Source: Apostichopus parvimensis (taxonomy: Eukaryota > Echinodermata > Holothuroidea > Aspidochirotida > Stichopodidae). From it: a DNA stretch of 33,618 bases. The stretch is taken from positions 1 through 33,618 of the forward strand of contig KN884027.1 of assembly GCA_000934455.1 (NCBI GenBank). Direction: 5' to 3'. The position numbers and the translations under genes were made by a program. This document shows positions 14,201 through 26,200 of the stretch, piece by piece. The notes below the pieces were generated by a model that had not been told where the DNA came from, ran no database searches, and worked only from the letters and a program-made list of their open reading frames with translations. Each line of letters begins with the position of its first letter. Position 1 is the first letter of the stretch.

Positions 14201-17200
14201 CACTCACAAGAGTTATTTGTCAGAAACTTACCAAGGTAAATATATGTATATAATAAGGAAGTTAATAATAGGATATTCCAAAGGCCAAGGTGATTGCATG
14301 TTTAACAAAAAATACTAGAAAATCATTGTCTGCACCTCTGAATTAAAACCGCATCATCATAGCACCTTGTATGTTGAATATTTTCAATTAATTTTAAGTT
14401 GTTGATATTTTCCCAATGCAGAATGAATGTCAGCATGTCAATTGAGCTGAATAATATTTAATCACTTATCCACAGAGGTAAAAAATATTTCCACAAAACA
14501 TTGAATTGTTCAATGAATTTTACAGACAATATTTACAACTGAGCAAATATTCCAAATGCGTCACATGTTAAGAGTAACTCAACATTAAGCTTATAATAGC
14601 GTATAAGTAAAAGTCCTTTTTTTCGTTGCTTTCTTTAAACTACCTAGATAGATCTAAATGGTAATGAACTGTTGAAAACGTTTCCCACATATGATATAGG
14701 ATTTGTTTCGTTCACTTGCTGTTTTGAAAACTTAACAAAGAATTTAATTTCCATTTGAAAACCACAGTCAATGAAGTTGCATATTACAACCAACAGACCC
14801 TCAGTGAAACCTTCAAAACCTTTAAAAAACTTTATTTAAAAAACAGCGTTTTATTTTTTTTAAATATTCTTTAAAACCTTTATTTTTATTTTAACTTTCA
14901 ATTTTTTTTGGAAAGATTTAGAGCTTTAAAAACCTTTATTTAAAAAAGGGCTCTCTAATTTTTGTAAATATTCTTTAAAACCATTATTTTTATATTTATT
15001 ACAAATTGTTTGTAAAGATTTAGTTTAGAGTAGAATATTATGTTCAGTCATGCTAACTATTGGCCATTAAGTTTTGTGGACAGCCAGGCATGATTCTTTT
15101 AGTGATGCAAAACAGACTCACAAACAACAGACTAACAAACAACATTTAATGTACGTCAGGAATTTTAAATAAGGGCCAAAGATGATGTAAAAATGGTCAT
15201 AGATGGTGAGAATGTTACAAATTAGCTTCATTTTGGACCTTTACAATTCTTTATTTTCATGTTTGAAGCCTTTGGTGTCCTTTATATTTTCATTTACAAG
15301 CATTAAAACAACCTTTATTTTGTTGAAGAGCTGCTGGGAGGTCTGAACCGAGAATTTAACATGAGGAGTTTGTAATGTAATGGGATTTAGGTTTATTCAA
15401 GAAAAAAGTAGTGCATGCTTTTAGATTTAGGGGTTCTGAATAGCCAGTTTGTAAAGATTCTTGGTCATCTCATGATAGATTCGGCATAAATTGTCTAGTG
15501 CTATTGTGGCCTTGCGCCTGCGACGCAATATGATCAATTCCATGTGTTTTGAAAGATTGTCCTCTTGTAATCTTTTTTGCAAAGATTTCAGAATTTCTTC
15601 TCAAACAAAGATTAACAATGTGTAAAAGAATGGCTAGATATGGGCACAAAGTCTGTAGGCAAGTAACAACTAGTGGTTTGGTACATTATTTTGCAGTGAG
15701 ACAATTTAAAGAGAATATCCAAAGCAGGTCTGGAGTAACATCATTATTCTCTGCATAGTAGAGTCAAGTTGCTAATGTTAGGTTGGACATTATTTGATAC
15801 AAATAGATAGGTGCAGTTATCATGCATGATTATGATATCTGTGTGACATATTTCACTTAAGTTTATTTTCTTTTCCTTTAGTGCTTACAGTTTAAGTATA
15901 TTCCCCAAAAGATCATTTTATGAGGGACATTTTGACGCCATGGCCTGTATTTCCTGCTATATAACATGTAAAGTTAGATTACTTTTCTATTGGAGTTTGT
16001 ACTACAGCAAAGTACAGAGATTAAATTGGCATTGTCAATTGTAGGGGGGGGTAAGTTCAGTTGGTGAATAGCTTTTTGCTGTGTGAGCCATTTTATATAT
16101 TGAGTGATTTCAAAGAATTTATTGTCAAGACCTGATAACTTGTATACATATACTTAGCAATCCATATCTGTGTATTGATGGTTTGTTAAGTCCATTTAGT
16201 GAATTTGACCATCTATGTGTCTGTAATTGTTATAGGACGTGGAACTCAGATAGATATGTTCTTTCTTACATTTATCGCACTTGCAACTGTTCATCAATTC
16301 AAATACATGAACAATTTTATGACAAGAAATCACAAACTTAACTACAGACTTTCTCTTTTCTTCCTTTTTCTTTCTTAATTCTGAAAGTAATGACATGAAA
16401 CATAGAAACACTACTGTTGTGGAAATTCATGTTGCTAAGCTGCTATGCATTGGTTTAGCATATATAAAATTGTATTTATGTTTATTATTTATATGTCCAT
16501 CCTACCGCCCGTCCGTCCGTCCATCTGTCATTATTGTCCTCCTCATTATTATTTGTGTTATAGGTGGGGTGGGGGCTTGGCTGGGCAGGCAGGTTTTAAC
16601 TTTCTTAACAGCAAACTTGACCCTCTATTGTACTTTTTGCACATATTTACTTCTATAGTTATCACATCATTTTATATCCTCAGTACAAAGGATTTATAGA
16701 GAGTTTGTTAACCATCAGCTTAATTTAGTTTAAAATTAACAATGATGACACAGACAGTGTGACTTTGGATTATGTTTGTTTCTTTACTCCGTTGTAGCAG
16801 ATAAATGTCAGCCTCCAACATGTTAATGCAAACTACTAGCATTTGTATGACAGAGTATGTTGATGACATCATGTGATGGTGCTAAAGTTGCTAGGCAAAG
16901 GAGAATCATCAAAATTCACTGGAGGAAAAGTATATGTTGGTGTGTCAGTGTTGACATTACAACATTCTTGTTTTTGGTTTCGATGATAATTGTAACCTTT
17001 GGATTCATGATGGCGTGTGCGTATGTGTGTGTGTGTTTGTGATGCCCAGCTTGTAAACACGATATCTGAAGAAGGGAAGGTTGGACCAACTTCATATTTG
17101 GTGTGTAGAAGCAAGAAGTCAATTGTTTTATGTGGAGGCCAAAGGTCATTTGGGGTCATATTGGGTCAAATTGTGAAAACCTTGTAAACATGATATCTCA

Positions 17201-20200
17201 AGAAGGGAAGCTTGGGCATACCTCATATTTACTAAAAATATATATTGTTTTTGTGGAGGTCAAAGGTCATTTGATGCCAACAGGGGTCAAATTGTGAAAA
17301 CCTTGTAAACATGACATCAGCTCACGAAGGTAAGCTTGGGCAGATTTCATATTTGATATGTGTATGAACCACACTGAGAACAAAAAGCCTTATATATGCA
17401 GCTACCATCCTACTTACCCTCAACCATTCCTTGTTTCCCACCTCACTGACTGGCCCCACCTTACCACTGGTAGGACTTACCCTCAACCATTCCTTGTCTA
17501 CCCTCAATGACTAGCCCTGCTTTACCACTGGTAGGACTTACCCTCAACCATTCCTTGTCTACCCCTCACTGACTGGCCCCGCCTTACCACTGGTAGGACT
17601 TACCCTCCACTGACTGGCCCCGCCTTACCACTGGTAGGACTTACCCTCAACCATTCCTTGTCTACCCTCAATGACCGGCCCCACCTCACCACTGGTAGGA
17701 CTTACCCTCAACCATTCCTTGTCAGTCAGGGCATCACTGTAGTCTACATCCTTCCTGTTTCGAGATCCTCTGCCAAGACCTTTTTTTTGAGGTCAGAGGT
17801 CATTTGGTGTCAACAGGTACCAAATTGTTAAAACCTTGTGAACACGATATCTCAAGAATGGAAGTTTGGGCAGACCTCATCATTGGTGTGTAGAAGTGCC
17901 GCATTGAGTCAAGAAGCTTGTTGTTTTTGGTGGAGGTCAAAGGTCATTTGGGGTTATCAGAAGTCAAATTGTGAAAACCTTGTAAAATATTAATATTGCA
18001 AGAAGGTAACTTTAGAAAAATCTCATATTTGGTTTTTCGATGTACAGTACCGTATCAAATTTAAGGAGCCTGTTATTGCTTTTGGTGGAAGTCAAAGGTC
18101 ATTTGAAGTCCACTTCACTACCCTCTTACCTGTATCTGTGCTTAACGCACCTTCCTAAACATAATATCGTAAGGGAAGCTTGGGCAGATCGCATATTTGG
18201 TATGTAATTGTACTCACATTTAGTACAAGTAGCCTAATGTTGTGGGAGGAGGTCAGTGGTCGTTTGAATTCACCAGGGGTCAAATTGTGAAAAACATGTT
18301 TTACACAATAATTCAAAAGTTCAGATGTTATATTAACAATAATTCAAAAAGGACAGATGTTATATTAAGTATGTTGATATGTCACATTTAGTACAAGAAG
18401 CCTGTTTGTGAGGTCAATGGTCATTTCACAACAACCTGTGCCATTGGGAAATATACTGTTTGTCAGATCACACTGCTTTTCACTGTATTGCTAAGATCAG
18501 GTATGTTGTACACCCTCTCTATACATAACATCAGATTCATGAAGAAAACTGCTCGTTTCATCATCGAAACCACAATGCATTTTTGCATTCTGGTATACTT
18601 TCAGATCTTGTTTACAAACATTTACCTGCAGATAAAGAATCAATATCATGTTATGACTAATGGTATCATCCAAACAGTCAGATAATATGTAAAACAAAAA
18701 CAAACATTTGCAAATCATGCAGCTTGATACTGATATGATTATATTATTTGTCCATAGTTCCTGATGTTTGTCCAATGGGTTACTATGGTAACCAATGTAC
18801 AGAGAAATGTCGGTGTCTTGATGATGCTGTTTGTGATAAGGATTCAGGACAATGTGAAGGTAACAACTGTGCTCCAGGTTCAATGTTGGATCCAAATGGC
18901 CAGTCCTGTCTAGGTAATTTCTTATGTGCACTGGTCTATACTCATACATTACATGCTAATTCATCTTTAAAGCCCAAAAAGAGTGCAGGATTGATTTAAA
19001 TCTGCAATTTAGTACAAAAGAAAACTATAAATTCACTAATTATGTGTCTTAATTATAAGTTGGTATTGAAAATAATGAATGATGGCTCCCATTCATATGT
19101 TACATTGACATCTATCAGCTAGCATAATTGTAGCGCAAAATAAGACTTTTTTGCTTTTCATTAATTTCATTAATTAAATTACTGAATCATGGGCCAGCAA
19201 ATTTCAATTAATGTTAACATATTTCTTTCTCTACTAATAACTATAAACATAGGCCATTTTTGTCATTTGTGCCATTCATCCTTACTGGATGCCTTCAGGA
19301 TGCAGTCAGCAGATAAAGCATAAGAAAATTTCCTAGAAAGACATTTATTAATTAGACATGTCTCTCATATTTAATGTTTTGTATATTAAAACTATATAGT
19401 TATAGTCATGTTCCAATTTTAATTGTTTGCATCTTTAAAATGAATACATTTATATTAATTAGTGTGAATTATAATAATAGGAATAGTACCTATAGGATTT
19501 TAGAAGGAGCGAAGGCACAACAAGAATAAAATCAGGTTGGTCCCAAAATCCCTTAACTGATCAGTTTTGTTAGAACTTACATACTTTATACCATATCCTC
19601 TAGTTGAACCATGTGTCGGTGAAGAATTAGGGATAAGTGGTTATGAGTAGTCCACTAACTATATATAGACTATTTCACTAATTTATCTGAACAGGTAAGT
19701 ACCATTAACTGATGAGGAATGCCAGATGTCAATCACTGATCTTATTTTGTAACCTGCCTGCTTTGATTTAAGCCCAGCTGTTATTGAAGCCCCTAAATAA
19801 GCAAGTTACCATACTGATACGTTCTACTTCAGTATTGCCACTTCTCATTTCAGAATGCCAAGCTGGCTTCTTTGGTGAAGACTGCAGAGAGGAGTGTCGC
19901 TGTGACTCTGATGCATGTGACAGAGTTACAGGAGAATGTGTTGGATGCTGCAAGCATCATGCATGGATTGATTCCCCTCCATTCAGATGTCAGGAAGGTA
20001 ATTATTGTAGTACTAGTGCGCGCTACAATATTGTCATTACTGGCCAAGTGAACGATACATACATTACTGGACGTTGAAACTTAAAAGTTTCATATAGTCT
20101 CTGTACATTTGCAGTAACAGAGGCTAGCTGCATAGCCAACTTATTCTGAGCCTGTCTCGGTGCTCACAAGCGCTCTCACTTTGTAGGTACCTAGTGTGTT

Positions 20201-23200
20201 GTCCACCCATAAAATAAAACCATGAATAACCGGAAAGTTCTTCATAATACTGCAAGCACTCCAGGCGCACTACAATACTGTGTATTTGCAGGCAAATGCA
20301 GTTCTAGTTTGTTGATGGCATGTCGTAACTTAAAAGAAGAGCATCATTCATTATGAATGAGTTTCTCCATGCAGTAGTGGATTTCAATCAGTAAATGTGT
20401 GATGTTTCACAAGATAATGTCACTGCAAGTATCATGATGCCCTAATCTTGTATGAGTCATTGGTCTGTTCTGTCAGCTGGTGAGTATCATGTAAGGTAAT
20501 TTGATTTGTGAGTAACATAATAGCCATTCCTTGCTTTGGTAACAGTTTTTAGACAGTCAAAGATATTCTTAGGAAATGATATCTCATCAGGCCTTATTAC
20601 CACAGCTTGACAAGGAAACTTGAAACAGTTATGGTAGCAACTAATCATCCATTTATATTAATTTATGGTCATTACTACAATGATACTGGATATCATTTTT
20701 TTTTAGTTTATAGGGCCTTTTCCTTTTTACATTACAGAAATAATTAATGTTACTGGCAATAAAGCCAATCCTGGTACACAGTGGTCAGTTACATGTTGGG
20801 TTGAGGTACAGCAGAACTCTCCATTGTACACAGTTTACCTGTCCCAATCTATGGATATCAGTTCATCATTGCAGGCACCAAGTATCCTTTCTGAAGCTAG
20901 CAATAGGGCTGGTTTCATTCAGAGAGGATCAATATATACAACCACTGATGCTCAAGCTGGGGATACATACTACTGTGTGATACCACACAGTATAGGGTTT
21001 GCCTGGCTAAGCACAACCTTGTCCCATTATGGTAAGATAACTGTTATATATTCTACATTGATTGCATTAGTACTTGCTAATATTCAAACTCCTAAGATCA
21101 AAATCAAGTGTGTTTTAATTTATTTAAAGTGAACTTACAACCCTTGCCATTTTTAAATGTTACTATAGCTTTGATATCATGTATTACTAACAAACATTCT
21201 GAAGGTGGCAAACAAATACTATATAAGGGCTTACCGTGTAGCTAAACGCAGTGACTTATGATTTCATATTGTTGCTGAATTTTGTACATTTTCAAACATT
21301 TTTTATGTGCTTCAACTGCTGACTATTTGGTTAATTTAGCAATTAAATATGTCAAACAATTTTTAGAAGCAAAGTGATAAGGGTGCCTCATTCAGAGGTC
21401 TATTTTGGATCATGATGTTGGATCCTAAAAGGGGGCTTAGGAATTGTCTGCCTTTTATTTCTAAAGAATACCATACAGGGACAGGGCTATGAGACTTATG
21501 TTCTTCTTAGTTATTTTTCTCACTGCAGAATAAACATGATAATATTGTAATATATTTTGTAAAGAACCTCAAAAGTTACATATTATCGGGTAGTAACTGT
21601 ATTGTATTTTCAAGAAATATGACTTGTGCAGGTCGAATAACTTTCTTTGATTTGTTTTTTCTTGTTGTTGTTTTGGCTTGACAAGTACAATACCCTGTAG
21701 TTAAATCATGATATAAATAAACAATCAGGAAATTTGATTGCAACAGTTCTGAAAATTTGCTTCTGGGAAGGACAATTGGAGAATACTATTGGTTCATGCA
21801 AGCTGTAACAATGGTGAATTGATTATATTCAGAGATAATCAATTAGTCACTGGCTCTGAGCTTACAGTACGTCTGTGACATGTGTAACCTTTATGTAGGT
21901 ATGGTACTGCCTATGTCATCAGGTTTACTTTAACATTTAATATCTTCTTATGTTGTATAGGTCTTCACAAATGCTAAACAGCCCAAAACATGGAAAACTT
22001 GAACTAAACGTGTTTATGCATTTATTAACGTTGCTGTTTTGGAAATGTGTTGCTAAAATTGGTCAATTAATTTATGGAAAATCTTGTCTGGGTTTGCTGA
22101 AATTTTCATCAAATTTTTCACTTCTAAATAGTAATATAGAACATTCTTTGTTATTTCAGTGCAAACATACTAGTGCAGTGACATAAATGTTAATGTTTAC
22201 CACAATAAATATACTTAAATCTTGTGGAATCATTTGCTATCATTCTCCTCAACTACAGATGTTCTTTAGTTGTTACTATTTAACAGTAGCTCTGCAAGTA
22301 CTATTTGATACAATCTTTCACTGATAACTACAATAAAATATCAAGCTCTTTTCCCATTCTCACAGACTTTGGTAACGAGATGTTCTAGTGCAAACATTCA
22401 ATCATTGGTATAAACTTATACACAAGAGAAAAAAATATATTAAAGAAAACTGCAGCATGAGTTTCTTATTTCATAGTACAAATGCAAAGAATTAATATAA
22501 GGAAACGTCTAGCCTAATATTTCCTCAATCGTTTCATTAGAAGTCAGAAAGTAAAAAGACCTTTTGTTCATTTCTAAACAATTTGTGTTTTACTAATTAC
22601 CAAGCCTTTAAATTTCTTGCACAGTACTGTTTCGTCAGTTTTCTACTTTGCAGGATTTATATAGCCAAAAATATAGCATGTTGCCTAGTGTTATCTGAAT
22701 GCCACAAAGTGGAAAAAAACAGTGGCTTGCAAACTCCACTTCTAGTGATTCAATTTTATGTTCTCATTTCTATTCAGGGCTTCCTATTATCAGTGAATCA
22801 CCAGAAATAGTCAAAATGTCTCAGACCTCTATAACCATTAAATGGAGAGCCTGGGACGAACAAACTGATGTCGGGGATCCACCAGTGGTTGGTTACATTG
22901 TGTACTACAGGAATAATGCAACTGATAGCTGGAGTAATGTTACTATCATAGAATCCAGTCAACTGCTACAGTACACACAGACCAATCTAGAAGAGGACAC
23001 TATTTATGCATTCAGTGTATCAGCTGTTAGGGAAGGGGACATGGGTGAGGGTCCTATGAGTCCCCCTATGACTGTGAAGACGTTGTGTGAGGGTGAGTTG
23101 TCATAATTAATCTCATCAGTTTTGTTATTATTCAGATTTTATTTCGTTTCTTAGTTGTTTTGAGTTATAACGAGGTCATGATGTTCGTAGATTGGTCAAA

Positions 23201-26200
23201 TGGTGATTAGGACGGAAGTATATTATGCCATGCAGTTTCGGTGACACAAAATAGTAACCAGGTGATGAGGTTAAAAACACCGATCAATCAATACAAATAA
23301 ACAGTTAAAAATCATACACAAATATCAAAAGTAGATTTAACAATGTCTTGGTAAGGATATGTAACACAGGAAATTCCATACTATGAAGATTGTGGAGATT
23401 ACTCCTTATAGCATTCTGGATAGTATTTAGTTATTATGAGTGAAGTTTCCACAGGTTTTTTTGTTCTTTTAAGGGCAATCAATATGTTGATGATAGGAAA
23501 GTTCCCACATTTTTATCGTACGCTCAGAAACTCATCGTGTCCTCACCTTGTATAATTTCTGTTATTTACAGAACTAATTACTCCTACAGCTGTGATGGCT
23601 ACAGTAACAGACTTGAACCAACTGAATATTACTTGGCAGGTATGCTAAACAAATTTGAAAACGCTGTAATTGAAAAGGAATATTAAAAGTGACTACAGTA
23701 TATAGATATACTACTCAATATGTTAAACAATATAGTGAGATACTAGTCAGGCAATACTGAGCTACTCAGTGAAGGATGCATGGTACAAGAGATGGAAAAT
23801 AGCTAGATCAAGATGTAGTCCTTTTGTGACAGATGATATGGAGAAAGATAAGCTATCCCCTTCCCTTCCCTTCCTCTTCCTTCCCTTCCCTTCCATTTTG
23901 GTTCCAGCATCCCCATCCTTGGCTTACCCAACCTTAACATCACACCTCATCTCTGTTCTGGTTTCTTCTAGCCGCTTTCAGGTTCCTCTCTTATTGACTC
24001 ATCTAGCCTATACATTGATGCACTATAAAGTAGTCATAAATACTAAATTATTGCATAGATAATGCCGTGTCTTCTATATTATAGCATAGCAACAATATTG
24101 ATAGTTTCCATATTTGATCAATAGGTTGATGATAATGATATCACTTGCAGTACTGGCATAACTAGTTATACTATCTACTACAAGGTGGATGGTAGTAGTG
24201 ATGATCCACAGAGAGTAACAACAGTCTCTGGAAGTACAATGTACACTATCATCGAAGGAATTGAGCCTGGAGAGAATTACATCTTCATGGTTTCCCTTAC
24301 AACAGATCAGGAAAGCCCCCTCAGTAAAGCATCTATGGCAGTAACATTTCCAATGTCATCTACTCTTAAACCTCAGGAAGGTTAGTTTGAACAAGTGAAT
24401 TTTATTATTTTCTACTCCTTCCCTTTCTTCATTTACCAAGAGAAGTACAATAGGATAGCAAGGTAATCTTCTGCCAGTATCCTCAAAGGATAGGCTGAGA
24501 GTACTGTTACTGCATTTCATGTATATTAGGAAATTGAGTATTAAGTGGCAATATTCAAGACTATGAATGTGTAGAGTTTGCTAAGTTTAAACATAAATAA
24601 TGATGTAGTGCCTACAGTAAAAGGCCCAAAAAAGTTTAGTTGTAACATTTTTTCAAAGCTATGAAACTACTAGAAGAATAGTAATTTTTTACAAATCTGA
24701 TCATTGAAAAACAACCGGTTATGTGAACACATCCAATTTATTAAACACACTTACTTACCTCACATATAAAAGCATTATCCTCTATTACTACGCTCGAATT
24801 GGTCAATTCTTTATCAAACAGGGGGTGTGGCTACCATCCATCCAGGCCCTGACGCCTCCTTCCTCTTTTGACCATTCATATGAATTTTTTTGATCATTTC
24901 GATAGTGTTGAGGGCAGACAGAGCCATGACAAGCAACATTATAACAAGCACAAGGACCCAGCAAGGGCTCCTTCATAGGTTACCACCAAAAGCAATACAC
25001 GCAGGGATGCCCATCGTGCCGGAATTCTTTGCTGGTGGGGGGGGGGAGCTCATTAGGTTTTCACACAATTGGGACCTGTTGAATCCAGGTCCGTAGGTAC
25101 TGGAAGTCATCAAAATTACCTACTCCATAAAGTTCACCTCCAACCCTTCGTTGTCTGGCAACTAGGAAGCCACACCAGAGTTGCTTCAGACACTGGAGAT
25201 GGAGATTGCAGACCTGTTGGAAAAAAACGATCAGAAAGATTCTACCAGGTTATGTTACTGCCATCAGTCTTCTTGACTCTGAAGAAAGGAACAGACCTTT
25301 GGAGGCCCATACTAAACCTAAAGCCCTATGAAGAATTTTTTTTTAAAACAACAGTCATTCCGGATAGATCTAACACTATCCTAAATCATTTTAATCTTAG
25401 AAAAGAGAATGTGGGCCACCTCGTTGGATACATTTGGATATATAGGATGCATACCTGCACATCCTGATCAAGAGAGAGGACCAGAATTTTATGGCGTTCC
25501 ACTACATGGGAGTGGATGACCAGTTTGTCGCCCCACCATTTGGCCTATCCAGGGCACCAGGACTCTTCACCAGGGTAAGCAGATCCATACTGGCATTTCT
25601 AGGAAGGTAGGGCATGATACTATTTTGCCTAAATGGACAAATGGGTAATCATTTCATCGGAAGAGGACTCAAAGAGAGACAAAGACCTCCCAGCTTCCCT
25701 CCTGAAGGTCCTAGGCTGGATAATGCATAAAAACAAGTCATCTCGAACACCAACCCAACGTATCATGTACCTAAGAGCAGTACTAGATCTAAAAAGTGAT
25801 TGGGTCCTCCCACAAGAAAGGGTAGTCGCCCTCACACTTCAAATGATGGATGTTTTATCGAAACATCGTTCACAGGCTAGAGCATGGCTCAAACTCATCC
25901 TGTCCTGATGGCAGATTCTACCAAGGTGCAAACTTTGGATGCAATCTCTACAGCTACACCTACTGCAGTGGTACAAACCTCCAAAAACTCGAACAAAATG
26001 ATCCCTCTACCATTGGAAAAACAGAAGTTCTGTACCTGGTGGCCCAAGCGACACGTTTCCTCAGCCAGACCATTCAAAAGGAACCACATAGTCTCTGTAC
26101 AAACAGACAACACAGCAAGTGCCAAATATCAATCACCAAGGGGGAACAAAGTCTCACTCATTACTTCAGAGAAGATGAATCCTCCTTCGACTGTGTGACA

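Larger units (their letters stand above)
17043..18440 (+). repeat. Diverged repeat family with AGGTCA direct repeats, interrupted by a minisatellite
   Basis: Units of about 120-140 bp recur. Each carries aaccttgtaaacatgatatc, then gaagggaagcttgggcaga, then ctcatatttggt, then gtggaggtcaaaggtcattt, then ggggtcaaattgtgaaaac. Copies start near 17051, 17182, 17302, 17833, 17976 and 18152, decreasing in quality. The family is split by the array at 17408-17732. It probably derives from a dispersed invertebrate repeat. Confidence 0.75.
13772..18757 (+). other. Intron 6 (5.0 kb), rich in tandem and dispersed repeats
   Basis: No exon is supported. It contains a 114 bp AT-rich tandem duplication (14821-15026), a CCGT run (16507-16523), a family of diverged ~125-bp units containing aggtcaaaggtcattt (17043-18440), a minisatellite with a ~60 bp unit (17408-17732), and a short 31-bp duplication (18305-18367). 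Confidence 0.7.

Noticed and set aside
16395-16699. Overlapping hydrophobic open frames
   Set aside because: They arise from AT-rich sequence and the CCGT run; two frames overlap, with no splice sites in a phase that fits the gene.
17043-18440. CRISPR-like array
   Set aside because: Units are diverged and of variable length, with no constant spacers; the setting is a eukaryotic intron.
18497-18949. Minus-strand open frame of 150 codons
   Set aside because: It overlaps the clear EGF4 exon on the plus strand and has no domain signature.
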